A DNA stretch of 64,000 bases from Actinomycetes bacterium (lineage in GTDB: Bacteria; Actinomycetota; Actinomycetes; Propionibacteriales; Propionibacteriaceae), in contig JAEZZG010000003.1 of assembly GCA_023442485.1 (NCBI GenBank), positions 1 through 64,000 of the forward strand, given 5' to 3'. A model generated the notes under the pieces. The model did not search any database. It saw only the letters and a program-made list of their open reading frames with translations, and was not told the origin of the DNA. The position numbers and the translations under genes were made by a program. Below, one piece after another: positions 63,909 through 64,000 of this stretch. Positions within the stretch are counted from its first letter, which is position 1; each line of letters opens with the position of its first letter.

Positions 63909-64000
63909 CGGCACCGGCTCCGTTCTTAGACGGTGATTCAGCCTCCGAGCCAGGCTCAGCCTTGACGGCTGCGCTGCCCGCGTTTGGGTCCAGGTCAGCG
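63901..64000 (-). CDS. C-terminal end of a gene cut by the window
   Basis: 32 codons ending at a TGA that overlaps the ppx start. The tail is acidic and Ala/Gly/Ser-rich (AVKAEPGSEAESPSKNGAG), as in the disordered end of a larger protein. In many Actinobacteria the gene before ppx is a DUF501 protein near ftsB and eno, but nothing here proves that. Confidence 0.55.
   Translation of the reverse strand, partial: ADLDPNAGSAAVKAEPGSEAESPSKNGAGADE

Overview
The window looks like chromosome from a high-GC actinobacterium of the Propionibacteriaceae type. The best marker is mutA-mutB-meaB (both subunits of B12-dependent methylmalonyl-CoA mutase and its GTPase chaperone), the core of the propionic fermentation (Wood-Werkman) cycle, behind a cobalamin riboswitch. 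Many genes also show an actinobacterial habit: a -10-like hexamer (TANNNT) exactly six or seven bases before the start codon, as expected for leaderless mRNAs. Genus and species cannot be fixed from the sequence alone. A complete sialic-acid uptake and breakdown locus suggests a host-associated life.

Layout. 1-9.9 kb: a truncated threonine/serine exporter, a two-subunit ABC exporter facing an MFS transporter across a shared palindrome, a small unknown gene, an alpha/beta hydrolase that has lost its catalytic Ser and His, a guanidinium exporter (SMR/Gdx) under a guanidine-III riboswitch, and a glutamine amidotransferase. 9.9-15.9 kb: cobalamin riboswitch, long leader, mutA, mutB, meaB and a strong terminator. 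15.9-22.1 kb: fused dihydroxyacetone kinase, ychF, then a two-gene cassette (AAA15 ATPase plus RloB-like protein, an AbiL-like phage-defence pair) lying between two near-identical copies of the ychF 3' end, then a TRIC-family channel. The rloB reading frame is broken by one base. 22.1-40.1 kb: mostly housekeeping: OpgB/LtaS-like phosphoglycerol transferase and a membrane-anchored partner, pyridoxine/HMP kinase, phosphoribosyltransferase, M18 aminopeptidase, rmuC, ilvA, ispH, xseAB, a phosphatidylcholine-synthase-like enzyme, a hemolysin III homologue and a cis-prenyltransferase sharing a palindromic operator, and a YyaL-type thioredoxin-domain protein.

40.1-51.3 kb is the sialic-acid region. 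On the minus strand it runs siaE (Tat-type lipoprotein binding protein), siaF (permease), siaG (permease fused to ATPase), siaI (ATPase), nanA, nanE; a divergent GntR/FCD regulator (nanR-like) follows, then nagB and nagA. Together they import N-acetylneuraminate, cleave it to ManNAc, convert ManNAc-6-P to GlcNAc-6-P, deacetylate and deaminate it to fructose-6-P. The ManNAc kinase (nanK) is not in the window. A FadR-type box (TTGT-N3-ACAA) lies before siaE.

51.4-64 kb: greA, a DUF4097-like protein with a Gly/Ala tail, a second MFS transporter, ung, a 48-residue acidic repeat protein, a two-RCK ion channel with a small membrane partner, several small envelope genes, a Nudix hydrolase, a BI-1/YccA protein with a Tyr/Gln/Gly-rich N-terminus, a class-I-sized tRNA with a UAA anticodon, and a Ppx/GppA phosphatase whose upstream neighbour runs off the right edge.

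Most notable items: the repeat-bounded defence cassette with a broken rloB, the pseudo-hydrolase, the unusual tRNA, the B12 riboswitch with its long leader, and the two intergenic tandem-repeat arrays.
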